Source: Qipengyuania sp. SS22 (GTDB lineage Bacteria; Pseudomonadota; Alphaproteobacteria; Sphingomonadales; Sphingomonadaceae). Taken from it: a DNA stretch of 64,000 bases. This document shows positions 48,954 through 58,542 of this stretch, in pieces. The stretch covers positions 1,302,001 to 1,366,000 of the forward strand of contig NZ_CP107048.1 in assembly GCF_025736935.1 (NCBI RefSeq), read 5' to 3'. The notes under the pieces are model-generated. The model ran no database searches and was not told where the DNA came from. It was given only the letters and a program-made list of their open reading frames with translations. How positions within the stretch are numbered: the stretch's first letter is position 1; every line of letters begins with the position of its first letter. The translations under genes were made by a program, and so were the position numbers.

Positions 48954-49742
48954 TCATTGCTCACGATAGCGAGCGGGCGAGATTCCGACCATGCTCTGGA
49001 ACTGGCGCGTGAGATGGCTCTGGTCCGCGAAACCCAGATCGGCTGCGACGTCGGCCAGTGGCGTACCCGCCAGCACCATTTCCTTGGCCGCATGGATGCG
49101 CCGCTGGGTGCGGTAGGCAAGCGGGCTGAGGCCGTGCGCACGCGTGAAACTCCGCGCCAGATGGTACTTGGTCACACCCGCGGCATCGGCCAGTTCATCG
49201 AGACCGAAATTCTCGTCATAGTGCGCGTCGATATACCCCTTCGCCCGGCGAACTGCCTCCGGTAGCCGGTCGTCTCGATCCGGTTCGACGGCTGCGTCGA
49301 ACGCGATACCGACTATTTCCGCAAGCGCGGTGTCTTCTTCCAGCCTGTCGCCGGTCCCCGCTTCGAACCAGCGGTGCAGTTCCAGCAGCCGCTGGGCGCA
49401 CGCGGGGTCGCAGCGCACCGGTGTCGGAAAGCGCAGGCCAGAGCGGCCGACATAGGACCGCGCCACCTCGGCACGAATGTAGAATACCCGGTAGCGCAAG
49501 GTCGCGTCTCCGAGCGTGGCGTTGGCATGCGCCGTGCCCGCATCGATAGTGATCATGTCGCCTTCACCAACCACATACGAGGCGCCATCGATGGTCAGTG
49601 TTTCGCCGCCGCTTTCGACCACGCCCACCACATACTGGTCGTGCATGTGCACCGGAAAGCTGCGGTTGCGATAGGCCACCGACACAAGCTCGATGTCGAC
49701 GTGCTTGGGGCGCGTAAAGCTGGCGGACGACGGCTTTTCCAT
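48954..49742 (-). CDS. AraC-family transcriptional regulator
   Basis: 262 residues. N-terminal cupin sensor (HMHDQYVVGVVESGGETLTIDGASYVVGEGDMITIDAG) and C-terminal double HTH (FGLDELADAAGVTKYHLARSFTRAHGLSPLAYRTQRRIHAAKEML-like, then LADVAADLGFADQSHLTRQFQSMVGISPARYRE). Effector and target unknown; the HExxH gene just downstream is a candidate. Confidence 0.9.
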   Translation of the reverse strand: MEKPSSASFTRPKHVDIELVSVAYRNRSFPVHMHDQYVVGVVESGGETLTIDGASYVVGEGDMITIDAGTAHANATLGDATLRYRVFYIRAEVARSYVGRSGLRFPTPVRCDPACAQRLLELHRWFEAGTGDRLEEDTALAEIVGIAFDAAVEPDRDDRLPEAVRRAKGYIDAHYDENFGLDELADAAGVTKYHLARSFTRAHGLSPLAYRTQRRIHAAKEMVLAGTPLADVAADLGFADQSHLTRQFQSMVGISPARYREQ

Positions 49743-49833
49743 CGTACCGGCCTAAGCACCGGGCCGAGCGCTTCGCAATGCACGGGTATCGACTCTTCCA
49801 CGCCGCTCGGGCGTTGGGGCCGATGACGACGCC

Positions 49834-51186
49834 CTAGCGCATCAGCACCAGTTCCTCGGCCATGGTCGGGTGGATCGCGGTGGTCGCGTCGAAATCGGCC
49901 TTGGTCAGCCCGGCCTTCACCGCGACCGCGGCGGCCTGCATCATTTCGGGCGCTTCGGGCGCGATCATGTGGACGCCGACGATCCTGCCGGTGTCGCCAT
50001 CGCAGATCATCTTGATCAGGCTGCGTTCGTTGCGCCCCGCGAGCACGTTTTTCATCGGGCGGAAATCGGACAGATAGACCTTCACGCTACCCAGCTTGTT
50101 CTTGGCCTCGCCCTCGGTCATCCCGACCGCGGCGATCGGCGGATGGCTGAACACCGCGCTGGGGATGCAGCTGTGGTCGACCGCCACCGGCTCGCCGCCG
50201 CCGAACACGCTGTCGGCAAAGGCCTGGCCCTCGCGGATCGCCACCGGGGTGAGCTGCACGCGGTCGGTCACGTCGCCGACGGCATAGATGTGGTCGACAT
50301 TGGTCTTGCTGAAGCGATCGACCTTGACTTCGCCATTGTCTCCCAGTTCGACGCCAGCGCTGTCCAGCCCGAGCCCTTCGGTATTGGGCACGCGGCCGAC
50401 GGCGAACATGACCAGATCGGCCTTCTCCTCGTCGCAATCGGACATCTTGACGAAATAACCGCCTTCCGAACACGGCTTGATGTATTCGAAGGTGGTGTTG
50501 AAGCGGAACTGGATGCCCTTCGTCGTCGAGATCTGCAGCAGGCGGTCGCGCACCGCCTCGTCATAGCTGCGCAGCAGCCGGTCGCCGCGATTGACGATAT
50601 GAACTTCGCTGCCGAACTCGTTGAAGATGCCGGCGAATTCATTGGCGATATAGCCGCCGCCCGCGATGATGATTTTCTTGGGCAATTCGTCGAGATGGAA
50701 CGCCTCGTTCGAACTGATCGCATGTTCGGCGCCCTGGCATTCGGGCATGCGCGGACGCGCGCCGGTGGCGATCAGGATGGTCTTCGCGGTCACGACCTTG
50801 CCGCTCGCCAGCGTAATCTCGTGCGGGCCGGTGATCTCGGCGCGCTCCTTGAAGATCGTCACCTCGTGGCTTTCGAGCGTCTCGGTATAGGCGCCCTCGA
50901 TCCGCTTGACGTCGTTAAGCACATTGTCGCGCAGCGTGATCCAGTCGAAGGTCGCGTTCTCGGTCGACCAGCCGAAATTGCGCGCGTCCTTCAGGTCTTC
51001 GGCGAAATGCGCGCCATAGACGAGCATCTTCTTGGGCACGCAGCCACGGATGACGCAGGTCCCGCCGACGCGGTGCTCCTCGGCCACCGCGACCTTCGCG
51101 CCATGCGCGGCCGCCACGCGGCTGGCGCGAACGCCGCCCGAACCGGCGCCGATGGTGAAAAGGTCGAAATCATATTGCTCGGACAT
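49834..51186 (-). CDS. gor: Glutathione-disulfide reductase
   Basis: 450 residues from ATG 51186 (MSEQYDFDLFTIGAGSGGVRASR). Redox disulfide in GGTCVIRGCVPKK (Cys44, Cys49), NADPH domain IIAGGGYIANEFAGIFNEFG, C-terminal catalytic His in TAIHPTMAEELV. Reduces GSSG with NADPH. Trypanothione or mycothione reductases are excluded as less likely by the plain glutathione-type motifs. Confidence 0.93.
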   Translation of the reverse strand: MSEQYDFDLFTIGAGSGGVRASRVAAAHGAKVAVAEEHRVGGTCVIRGCVPKKMLVYGAHFAEDLKDARNFGWSTENATFDWITLRDNVLNDVKRIEGAYTETLESHEVTIFKERAEITGPHEITLASGKVVTAKTILIATGARPRMPECQGAEHAISSNEAFHLDELPKKIIIAGGGYIANEFAGIFNEFGSEVHIVNRGDRLLRSYDEAVRDRLLQISTTKGIQFRFNTTFEYIKPCSEGGYFVKMSDCDEEKADLVMFAVGRVPNTEGLGLDSAGVELGDNGEVKVDRFSKTNVDHIYAVGDVTDRVQLTPVAIREGQAFADSVFGGGEPVAVDHSCIPSAVFSHPPIAAVGMTEGEAKNKLGSVKVYLSDFRPMKNVLAGRNERSLIKMICDGDTGRIVGVHMIAPEAPEMMQAAAVAVKAGLTKADFDATTAIHPTMAEELVLMR

Positions 51187-51279
51187 GCAGCGGCTCCCTG
51201 TTGCGCGGATGCGCGATATCGGGATGCCGCATGCATTTGCCAAGGCGCGAATTGCGCCCCGGCGGTCCGGCGAGACGTT

Positions 51280-52653
51280 TTACCGTCCCGCGCGGCGGCG
51301 GTTGCGGCTGCGCGCGGGGCGGTTGCCCTGCGGACGACCGCCTTCGCCGCTCTCGCCATCGCGCTTGGGCGCACCGGCACGGTTGGAGTGCTTGGTCTTG
51401 GGCTTGCTCCTACGCGCCGCATCACCGGTGGGGCGAACCTTGGGCTTGGCCATGCGCTGGCCGGGGGCCGCGCGCTTGGTCGGGCCGACGCCTTCGACGA
51501 CCGCGCGGAAATTGTCCGGCAGCGGCAGGCGTTCGAACTCGGCGTCGGTCTTCTTGCGGATATCCTTGAGGTAATCGCGCTCGTCCTCGGCGCAGAAGGC
51601 GATCGCGATGCCATCCTTGCCCGCGCGCGCGGTCCGGCCGATGCGGTGGACATATTGTTCGGGCACGTTCGGCAGTTCGTAATTGATCACGTGGCTGACG
51701 CCGGGGATATCGATCCCGCGCGCGGCGACATCGGTCGCGATCAGGATCGGCGTCTTGGCGCGCTTGAACTCGTCGAGCGCACGTTCGCGCTGCGGCTGGC
51801 TCTTGTTGCCATGGATGGCGTTGGCGGGGATGCCGACCTGCGCCAGCTTCTTCACCACCCGGTCGCAGCCATGCTTGGTGCGCGCAAAGATCAGCACGCG
51901 TTCGAACTTGCCCGGCACCTGGTGGCGTTCGGAGAGCATCATTTCGAGCAGCGTCTGCTTCTCGTCCTGCTGGACCATGAAGAGATACTGGTCGATGCGT
52001 TCGGCAGTGGTACTTTCGGGCGTGACCGAGACCTTGACCGGATTGCGACAATATTTGCCCACCAGTTCCTGGATCTGCTTGGGCATGGTGGCGCTGAAGA
52101 ACAGCGTCTGGCGGTCTTCGGGGACCAGCTGGCTGATCCGCCGCAGCGCGTGGATGAAGCCGAGGTCGAGCATCTGGTCGGCCTCGTCGAGCACCAGCAC
52201 TTCGACCTTGTCGAGCGTGAACGCCTTCTGGTCGATCAAATCGAGCAGGCGGCCGGGCGTGGCAACGAGGATGTCGGTGCCGCGGTGCAGCTTGTTGCGG
52301 TCCTTGTTGACCGAGGTGCCGCCGACGATCGAATGGACCTTGAGCCCGGCCAGCTGGCCGTAATCCTTGGCGCTCTGGGCGATCTGGCCGGCCAGTTCGC
52401 GCGTCGGGGCAAGCACCAGCATACGGCAGGACTTGAACGGCGTCTGCTTGTCGGCATCGCGCAGCCGGTCGATGCTGGGGAGCATGAAGGCGGCGGTCTT
52501 GCCGGTACCGGTCTGCGCGATACCCATCAGGTCGCGTCCTTCGAGAACGGGCGGGATCGCCCCTTCCTGGATCGGGGTAGGCGTGGAATAGCCCTTGAGG
52601 TCAAGCGCCTGGAGGACGGGCTGCGACAGCCCAAGATCGGAAAACTGTGTCAT
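51280..52653 (-). CDS. rhlE: DEAD-box RNA helicase, RhlE type
   Basis: 457 residues from ATG 52653 (MTQFSDLGLSQPVLQALDLKGYSTPTPIQEGAIPPVL, Q motif); a start 4 codons earlier is possible. Motif I AQTGTGKTAAF, II VLDEADQMLDLG, III SATMP, VI HRIGRTARAGKDG. The basic low-complexity C-terminal tail (KPKTKHSNRAGAPKRDGESG...SRNRRRAGR) should bind RNA. Likely in ribosome assembly or mRNA decay. Confidence 0.92.
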   Translation of the reverse strand: MTQFSDLGLSQPVLQALDLKGYSTPTPIQEGAIPPVLEGRDLMGIAQTGTGKTAAFMLPSIDRLRDADKQTPFKSCRMLVLAPTRELAGQIAQSAKDYGQLAGLKVHSIVGGTSVNKDRNKLHRGTDILVATPGRLLDLIDQKAFTLDKVEVLVLDEADQMLDLGFIHALRRISQLVPEDRQTLFFSATMPKQIQELVGKYCRNPVKVSVTPESTTAERIDQYLFMVQQDEKQTLLEMMLSERHQVPGKFERVLIFARTKHGCDRVVKKLAQVGIPANAIHGNKSQPQRERALDEFKRAKTPILIATDVAARGIDIPGVSHVINYELPNVPEQYVHRIGRTARAGKDGIAIAFCAEDERDYLKDIRKKTDAEFERLPLPDNFRAVVEGVGPTKRAAPGQRMAKPKVRPTGDAARRSKPKTKHSNRAGAPKRDGESGEGGRPQGNRPARSRNRRRAGR

Positions 52654-52899
52654 GTAAACTCGCATTCGTAATGCGGCGCGCGCAGACTTCCATCGCGGAA
52701 TCCGGGCGCGTTCGCGGGGTTGAATAACCACCCGCGTGAATAGGGAAGTCTGGAAAAAGGAACCGAGGCGCGGCCGGGGCAATCGCTGTAAGCCGATCGC
52801 CGCTTCACGCTGGCTAGCGCGCTTCGATGGAGCGGCATGGGGCATGCCGCGCGATAAGTCAATGCCGCAGTGCAGCTTGCGCCGCGCCGCGCGGGCGGG

Positions 52900-53253
52900 T
52901 CAGCGGATGCCCGCGTGGTCCATCAGCCTTTCGACGACGCGGTCGGCGGGCGTCGGTTTGGCGACCACGGGCGCATCGATCGCGCGCAGCATCTCGCCCG
53001 AACGGTCGAGATCGCCGGTGTTGAGGATAAACGGGATCGACCGTTCCTTCAGCGCGAGCGCGATTTCCTCGCAGGTCTCGCCGCCGCCCAGGTTTACGTC
53101 GAGCACCGCGCCATCGATCGGCTGTTCGTCCAGCGCGGAGCAGGCCTCGGCGCAGGTGACCGCAGTGACCGTCGCGATGGCGCAATCCTCGAAGGCCATG
53201 ACCAGATCCATCGCGATCAGCGGCTCGTCCTCGAGGATCAGCACGCGATTCAT
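52900..53253 (-). CDS. Single-domain response regulator of the LOV kinase
   Basis: 117 residues, receiver domain only. MNRVLILEDEPLIAMDLVMAFED gives the acidic pocket; the phosphoacceptor Asp is in GAVLDVNLGGGE (about residue 52); Thr in FILNTGD; Lys in VVAKPTPADR. Its ATG overlaps the TGA of the kinase gene. With no output domain it must act through protein contact, perhaps as a phosphate sink or general-stress relay. Confidence 0.9.
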   Translation of the reverse strand: MNRVLILEDEPLIAMDLVMAFEDCAIATVTAVTCAEACSALDEQPIDGAVLDVNLGGGETCEEIALALKERSIPFILNTGDLDRSGEMLRAIDAPVVAKPTPADRVVERLMDHAGIR

Positions 53254-54329
53254 CGGCCACCGCCCGTACGGGCGATGGGCAGCGAGATTTCCACGCGCAA
53301 TCCTTCGCGGTCCCAATGCCGTTCGATCACGCCGCGCGAATGCCGCAGCAGGCTTTCGGCGATATCGAAGCCGGTCCCGCTGGACCCGTCGGGCGGCGCG
53401 CTCACTTCGGGTCCGCCGCGTTCGGTCCAGGTCACGATGATCGAATTGCGTCCATGCTTGTCTTCCTCGTGCCGCCATTCGACCGCGACCGTGCCGGCAT
53501 CGTTCGACAGCGCGCCATATTTGATCGCATTGGTCGCCAGTTCATGCAGCGTCAGCCCGATCGCCGAAATCGCATTGGGTTCGGTCCGCAAGCCATTGCC
53601 GTTGAAGCGGAACCGCTCGCCTTCGGGGTCATAGGGCTTGAGCACCGAACGCACCGCCTGGCCGATCTCGATGGTGCCGAAGAAGGCATCGTCGAGCGTC
53701 GGTTCGTAGGAGCGGCCGAGTGCCTGCACCCGGTCGTTGATCCGGCGCGCGACACCGCGCGCGTCCATCGAGCGGCCGGTGATGTTCACGATCGCGCCGA
53801 TTACCGCAAAGACGTTCTTTAGCCGGTGCGACACTTCGCGCGCCATCGCCTTGGCGTGGCGTTCCTCGGCCTTGGCGAGATGGATATCGCTGACGTCCCA
53901 CTGGCTGCCGAAGAAATATTTGAGATTGCCCTCGGCATCGTAGATCGGGCCGAGATGCAGCGCATTCCAGAAGCTGGAGCCGTCCTTGCGGTAATTGCGT
54001 ATCTCGACGACGACGACCTCCTCGTCGCGGATCGCATCGCGGATCTTGGAAACCTGGTCCTGGTCGGTCTGCGCGCCCTGGAGAAAGCGGCAGTTGCGAC
54101 CGACGACTTCGTCCGCGCTATACCCGGTCAAACGTTCGAAGGCGCGGTTGCAGAACACGATCGGATGATCGGGCAGCGTCGGATCCGACAGGCACACCGC
54201 CATACGCGTCTGCGCCATGGCCTGCTCGAACAGCAGGCCCGAGGCGCCGACGAAGGCATCGGGGGTATCGAATTCGGCGCTGGGTGTGCCGAGGGCTTGG
54301 CTTAATGGGTGGGGCGGAATTTCCGACAT
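53250..54329 (-). CDS. Blue-light LOV-domain HWE histidine kinase
   Basis: 359 residues. The LOV domain (about residues 40-150) has the photoactive cysteine in GRNCRFLQG (Cys80) and the flavin-contacting FFGSQWDVS. Then the HWE kinase: phospho-His in REVSHRLKNVFAVIGAIVN (His168), N-box LTLHELATNAIKYGALS, and the WTERGGP motif that gives the family its name; ends GTGFDIAESLLRHSRG. Similar light-regulated kinases (EL346/EL368 type) are known from Erythrobacter. Co-translated with its response regulator. Confidence 0.93.
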   Translation of the reverse strand: MSEIPPHPLSQALGTPSAEFDTPDAFVGASGLLFEQAMAQTRMAVCLSDPTLPDHPIVFCNRAFERLTGYSADEVVGRNCRFLQGAQTDQDQVSKIRDAIRDEEVVVVEIRNYRKDGSSFWNALHLGPIYDAEGNLKYFFGSQWDVSDIHLAKAEERHAKAMAREVSHRLKNVFAVIGAIVNITGRSMDARGVARRINDRVQALGRSYEPTLDDAFFGTIEIGQAVRSVLKPYDPEGERFRFNGNGLRTEPNAISAIGLTLHELATNAIKYGALSNDAGTVAVEWRHEEDKHGRNSIIVTWTERGGPEVSAPPDGSSGTGFDIAESLLRHSRGVIERHWDREGLRVEISLPIARTGGGR

Positions 54330-54436
54330 CCGGCAGGTCTCATACGAATTCTAGCGACGTCCCGCCTCTGTTAGTGCGGTTACCTGCCTCAAACCTCCGG
54401 ATGCCGTGAAGTTCCCGAATTGTGCGGGTTACGGGG

Positions 54437-55993
54437 TTATTCGGAGGTGAGACCAGCCGCTTCCAGCAACCCCTCGGTACTCGCGTCGAAGGCCTCGCCG
54501 CCCTGTTCGATCGCCTTGGCCATCTGCTTGCCCAGTTCGACGCCGAACTGGTCGAAGGGGTTGATGCCCATCAGTACCGCGCTGGCGAAGACGCGGTGTT
54601 CGTGGAAGGCGATCAGCGCGCCCAGTGCGGCGGCGTCGAGGTCGTCGCACAGGATCGTCGCCGAGGGCCGGTCGCCGGGGTAATTGCGCGCGGGGTCGGC
54701 GCCCTTCTTGCCCGCCATCAGCGCGGCGCCCTGCGCAAAGCAGTTCATCAGCAGGATGCGGTGATGCGCGGGGTCGAGTTCGTCGCCCGGCGCGATGCTG
54801 GCGATGAAATCGACCGGGATCAGATGCGTGCCCTGGTGGAGCAGCTGGAACACCGCATGCTGCGCATCGGTGCCCACCCCGCCCCAGGTAATCGGCGCGG
54901 TCGGGCCATCGACCGGCTGCATGTCGGCGGTGACGCGCTTGCCGTTCGATTCCATCTCGAGCTGCTGGAGATAGTCGGGGAACAGCCCCAGCCGCTCGTC
55001 ATAGGCGAACACGGCGCGCGTCTGGCAGCCGCGCACGCGGGTGTAATAGAGATCGGCGAAGGCCGCGCGCAGCACGAGGTTGGCCGCGCCGTCGGTATCG
55101 CGGAAATGTTCGTCCACCGCCTTGGCGCCCGCGAGCATGGCGCGGAAATCCTCCATCCCCACCGCCATCGCGATAGGAAAGCCGATCGAGGACCAGATCG
55201 AATAGCGCCCGCCGACGCTTTCCTGGAACGGCAGGATGCGCGTTTCGTCGACGCCCCATTCGACCGCTTTGTCGGGCGCGGCGGTGAGCGCGATCACGCG
55301 GCCGCCGGGATCGGATACGCCGTTGTCGCCCAGCCATTTGAGCGCGCTGGCGGCATTGGTCATGGTCTCGATCGTGGTGAAGGTCTTGCTCGCCACCGCG
55401 ATCAGCGTCTTGGCCGGATCGCACTTGGCAAATGCCGCCTCGAGCGCGACGCCGTCGATGTTGGAAACGACATGGACATCGCAATAGCTGAGATCGCGGC
55501 TGAGCGCGTCGACGCCCAGCGCCGGGCCGAGCGCACTGCCGCCGATGCCGATATGGATGAGGTGCTCGATCTCGCCCAGCGCGCCCTGGTGGATCGCTTC
55601 CACCAGCATGCCCATGCGGTCGATCAGCGCCATCGCCTCTTCGACCTTGGCGCCCTCGCCCGTGCCGCGCAGCGTCGCATGGTCGGCGGCGCGGCCCTCG
55701 GTCGGGTTGACCACTTCGCCGCCGAACAGCTTGGCGCGCATGCCCGCGAAATCCATCGCCTCGGCAAGTTGTTCGAAGCGCGCGATCACCGCGCGGTCGA
55801 GATGCGTCTTCGACCAGTCGAACAGGATCCCGCCTTCATCGAGTTCGATCCGGCCCGAGAGCATGGCGACCCGCGCCTCGCCGCCCGGCTCGTCGGTGCC
55901 CTCGCCCCCGTCGCGGGTGGCGCTGAACAATTCGCCCAGCGTGGGGCGCGGGAGCGCGGCAAGCTGGTCCCAGATGTCGGCAGCAGAGGTCAT
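54437..55993 (-). CDS. pgi: Glucose-6-phosphate isomerase
   Basis: 518 residues from ATG 55993 (MTSAADIWDQLAALPRPTLGELF). Conserved segments: HIGIGGSALGPALG, VASKTFTTIETMTNA, ESVGGRYSIWSSIGFP, PITWGGVGTDAQHAVFQLLHQG and NPFDQFGVELGKQMA. Interconverts glucose-6-P and fructose-6-P; single gene, divergent from lepB across 67 nt. Confidence 0.95.
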   Translation of the reverse strand: MTSAADIWDQLAALPRPTLGELFSATRDGGEGTDEPGGEARVAMLSGRIELDEGGILFDWSKTHLDRAVIARFEQLAEAMDFAGMRAKLFGGEVVNPTEGRAADHATLRGTGEGAKVEEAMALIDRMGMLVEAIHQGALGEIEHLIHIGIGGSALGPALGVDALSRDLSYCDVHVVSNIDGVALEAAFAKCDPAKTLIAVASKTFTTIETMTNAASALKWLGDNGVSDPGGRVIALTAAPDKAVEWGVDETRILPFQESVGGRYSIWSSIGFPIAMAVGMEDFRAMLAGAKAVDEHFRDTDGAANLVLRAAFADLYYTRVRGCQTRAVFAYDERLGLFPDYLQQLEMESNGKRVTADMQPVDGPTAPITWGGVGTDAQHAVFQLLHQGTHLIPVDFIASIAPGDELDPAHHRILLMNCFAQGAALMAGKKGADPARNYPGDRPSATILCDDLDAAALGALIAFHEHRVFASAVLMGINPFDQFGVELGKQMAKAIEQGGEAFDASTEGLLEAAGLTSE

Positions 55994-56060
55994 GGTGCAA
56001 AAATCCTTTCGTGTCCGCAGGTGCGCGACTAGGGAACTCCGCGATGATTGAGAAGCCCGC

Positions 56061-56957
56061 ATGACAGACCGCGCCCTGGATCCGCATTCGCCCCCGACCA
56101 GTTCGAGCGAACCAAAAGACAAGGAGACGCTCGGCAGTTTCCTGTGGTTCGTCACCAAGCTGGTGCTCGTGGTGCTGATCTTCCGCAGCTTCATCTTCTC
56201 GCCCTTCACCATCCCCAGCGAGAGCATGCTGCCCAATCTGCGCAATGGCGATTACCTCGTCGCGGCGAAGTGGCCCTATGGCTTTTCGAAATACTCGCTG
56301 CCGGGCGAACCCGACCTGTTCGAAGGGCGGTTCTTCGCCAGCCTGCCCGAACGCGGCGATGTGGCGATCTTCAAGCACCCGGTGACGGGCGTGGATTACG
56401 TCAAGCGCGTGATCGGCCTGCCCGGCGATACGGTGGCGGTGCAGGACGGCGTCGTCATCCTCAACGGGACCCCGCTGCCCAAGGAGGATGCCGGACCTGC
56501 GGACATCCCGATGAGCGCCAACACCGGCTGCCGCCGCGATGGCGGCGTGGTGCTGGACGGGACGACCTGCCGCTATCGCCAGTTCCGCGAGACGCTGCCT
56601 TCAGGCCGCAGCTATCTGACGCTGGATTTCGGCACTGTCGGCGCGCGCTTACTGACCGACGAGACCGGCCAGATCGCCACCGATGCGCGCGGCAATCCGC
56701 TGCGCGTCGATCCCGACAATACCGAGCCGGTGATCGTGCCCGCGGGCCAGCTGTTCATGATGGGCGACAATCGCGACAATTCGCTCGACAGTCGTTTCCC
56801 CGCAGTGCGCGATGGCGGGGTCGGGCTGGTCGATGCCTCCCTGCTGGTCGGGCGCGCCAGCCGCGTCTTGTGGTCGAGCGACGGCAGCGTCGAATGGTAT
56901 CTGCCGTGGACCTGGTTCACTGCCGCGCGCTGGAACCGCATCGGGGCCGACATATGA
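56061..56957 (+). CDS. lepB: Signal peptidase I
   Basis: 298 residues. One N-terminal transmembrane helix (FLWFVTKLVLVVLIFRSFIF), nucleophile Ser in IPSESMLPNL (Ser55), general-base Lys in DYVKRVIGLPGD, and the box MGDNRDNSLDSRF. Cleaves signal peptides in the periplasm. First of the lepB-rnc-era unit; the stop overlaps the rnc start. Confidence 0.95.
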   Translation: MTDRALDPHSPPTSSSEPKDKETLGSFLWFVTKLVLVVLIFRSFIFSPFTIPSESMLPNLRNGDYLVAAKWPYGFSKYSLPGEPDLFEGRFFASLPERGDVAIFKHPVTGVDYVKRVIGLPGDTVAVQDGVVILNGTPLPKEDAGPADIPMSANTGCRRDGGVVLDGTTCRYRQFRETLPSGRSYLTLDFGTVGARLLTDETGQIATDARGNPLRVDPDNTEPVIVPAGQLFMMGDNRDNSLDSRFPAVRDGGVGLVDASLLVGRASRVLWSSDGSVEWYLPWTWFTAARWNRIGADI

Positions 56958-57625
56958 GTGCGCTCGATCCCGCCGCACGCGACTGGCTCGCCAAGACCGG
57001 CTTCACGGTAAAGGACGAGGCGCTGTGGTTCGTCGCGCTGACGCATGGCAGCATGGGCGAGAAACAGGATTACGAACGGCTAGAATTCCTCGGCGACCGC
57101 GTGCTCGGCCTGTCGATCGCCGACTGGCTCTATGCGCGCAGCGATGCGCCCGAGGGCAAGCTGGCGCAGCGGCTCAACGCCATCGTCAGCCGCGAAATGT
57201 GCGCGCAGGTCGCGCGCGGGATCGGGCTGGCCCCGCATATCCGTATTTCCAAGCAGGCCAGCAGCGACGGCGGGCGCGACAGCGACAATATCCTCGGCGA
57301 TGTGATGGAAGCATTGCTGGGCGCCGAGTTTCTCGACAATGGCTTCGAACCCGCGCGCGGCGTGGTCCAGCTGCTGTGGCGCCCCGCGCTCGAAAGCGGC
57401 GCGGGCAAGTCCAAGCATCCCAAGAGCGCGCTGCAGGAATGGGCCGCGGGCAACCAGCGGCGCCCGCCCGAATACGAGCTGGTCGATCGTTCGGGCCCCG
57501 ATCACGCGGCGCGATTTACCGTGCGGGTGAAAGTCCACAAGGTCGGCGAGGCCGAAGGCACCGCGGGCAGCAAGCAGGAAGCCGAGAAGCAAGCGGCACG
57601 CATATTTATGGAGACGTTCGGGTGA
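56954..57625 (+). CDS. rnc: Ribonuclease III
   Basis: 223 residues from ATG 56954, which overlaps the lepB stop (ATGA). Signature ERLEFLGDRVLGLSIADWLY (about residues 36-55) and second catalytic cluster in LGDVMEALLGAEFLD. A C-terminal dsRNA-binding domain begins near SALQEWAAGNQRRPPEYELVDRSGPDH. Processes rRNA and structured mRNA. Confidence 0.95.
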   Translation: MSALDPAARDWLAKTGFTVKDEALWFVALTHGSMGEKQDYERLEFLGDRVLGLSIADWLYARSDAPEGKLAQRLNAIVSREMCAQVARGIGLAPHIRISKQASSDGGRDSDNILGDVMEALLGAEFLDNGFEPARGVVQLLWRPALESGAGKSKHPKSALQEWAAGNQRRPPEYELVDRSGPDHAARFTVRVKVHKVGEAEGTAGSKQEAEKQAARIFMETFG

Positions 57626-58524
57626 CGCAGGAAACAACCAAATGCGGCGTGGTCGCCGTGCTGGGTGCGCCCAATGCGGGCAAGAGCACGCTGGTCAACC
57701 AGCTGGTCGGCCAGAAGGTCGCGATTACCAGCGCCAAGGCGCAGACCACGCGGGCGCGGATGATGGGCATCGCGCTGCACGGCAACACGCAGATGATCCT
57801 GGTCGACACGCCGGGTATCTTCGCGCCCAAGCGGCGGCTCGACCGCGCGATGGTCAGCGCGGCCTGGGAAGGCGCGGAAGCAGCCGATGCGGTGCTGCTG
57901 ATGGTCGATCCGGTCAAGCAGCGGCGGCACGAGCTCGAACCGCTGCTCGAACAGGTCGCGCAGCGTCCCGAACGCAAGATCCTCGTGCTCAACAAGGTCG
58001 ATGTGGCGAAGAAGGAACCGCTGCTGGCGCTGGCGCAGGATCTGGCGGGCAAGGTGGACTTTGCCGATATCTATTTCGTCTCCGCGCTGACCGGCGACGG
58101 GGTACCCGAGATGAAGGAAGCGCTGGCGGGAATGATGCCCGAAGGCGTGTGGATGTATCCCGAAGACCAGGTGAGCGATGCCAGCGAACGCCTGCTCGCC
58201 ACCGAGATCACCCGCGAACAGCTGTACCAGCAGCTGCATGAGGAGCTGCCCTACGACAGCGCGGTGCGGCCCGAGAAATACATCCAACGCCCCGATGGCA
58301 GCGTCGAGATCCACCAGCAGATCGTGGTCATCCGCGACAACCAGCGCGCGATCGTGCTCGGCAAGGGCGGTTCGAAGATCAAGGCCATCGGCGAGGCCGC
58401 GCGCAAGGAACTGACCGAACTGCTCGGCCAGAAGGTCCACCTGTTCCTCCACGTCAAGACCGACGAGCGGTGGAGCGAGGACAAGGAAATGTTCGAGGAA
58501 ATCGGGCTGGACTGGAAGAGCTAG
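57622..58524 (+). CDS. era: GTPase Era
   Basis: 300 residues from GTG 57622 (overlap GTGA with rnc). G1 GAPNAGKSTLVN, G3 DTPGIF, G4 NKVD, G5 SALTGDG; C-terminal KH domain with VLGKGGSKIKAIGEAARKELTELLG. Essential for 30S maturation. The lepB-rnc-era order is the common proteobacterial one. Confidence 0.96.
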   Translation: MTQETTKCGVVAVLGAPNAGKSTLVNQLVGQKVAITSAKAQTTRARMMGIALHGNTQMILVDTPGIFAPKRRLDRAMVSAAWEGAEAADAVLLMVDPVKQRRHELEPLLEQVAQRPERKILVLNKVDVAKKEPLLALAQDLAGKVDFADIYFVSALTGDGVPEMKEALAGMMPEGVWMYPEDQVSDASERLLATEITREQLYQQLHEELPYDSAVRPEKYIQRPDGSVEIHQQIVVIRDNQRAIVLGKGGSKIKAIGEAARKELTELLGQKVHLFLHVKTDERWSEDKEMFEEIGLDWKS

Positions 58525-58542
58525 GAGCTCTTCGCACCGGCA

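Noticed and set aside
49870..52671. 933-codon plus-strand open frame opposite gor and the DEAD-box helicase
   Set aside because: Spans two complete opposite-strand genes and their intergenic region; no domain or start signal.
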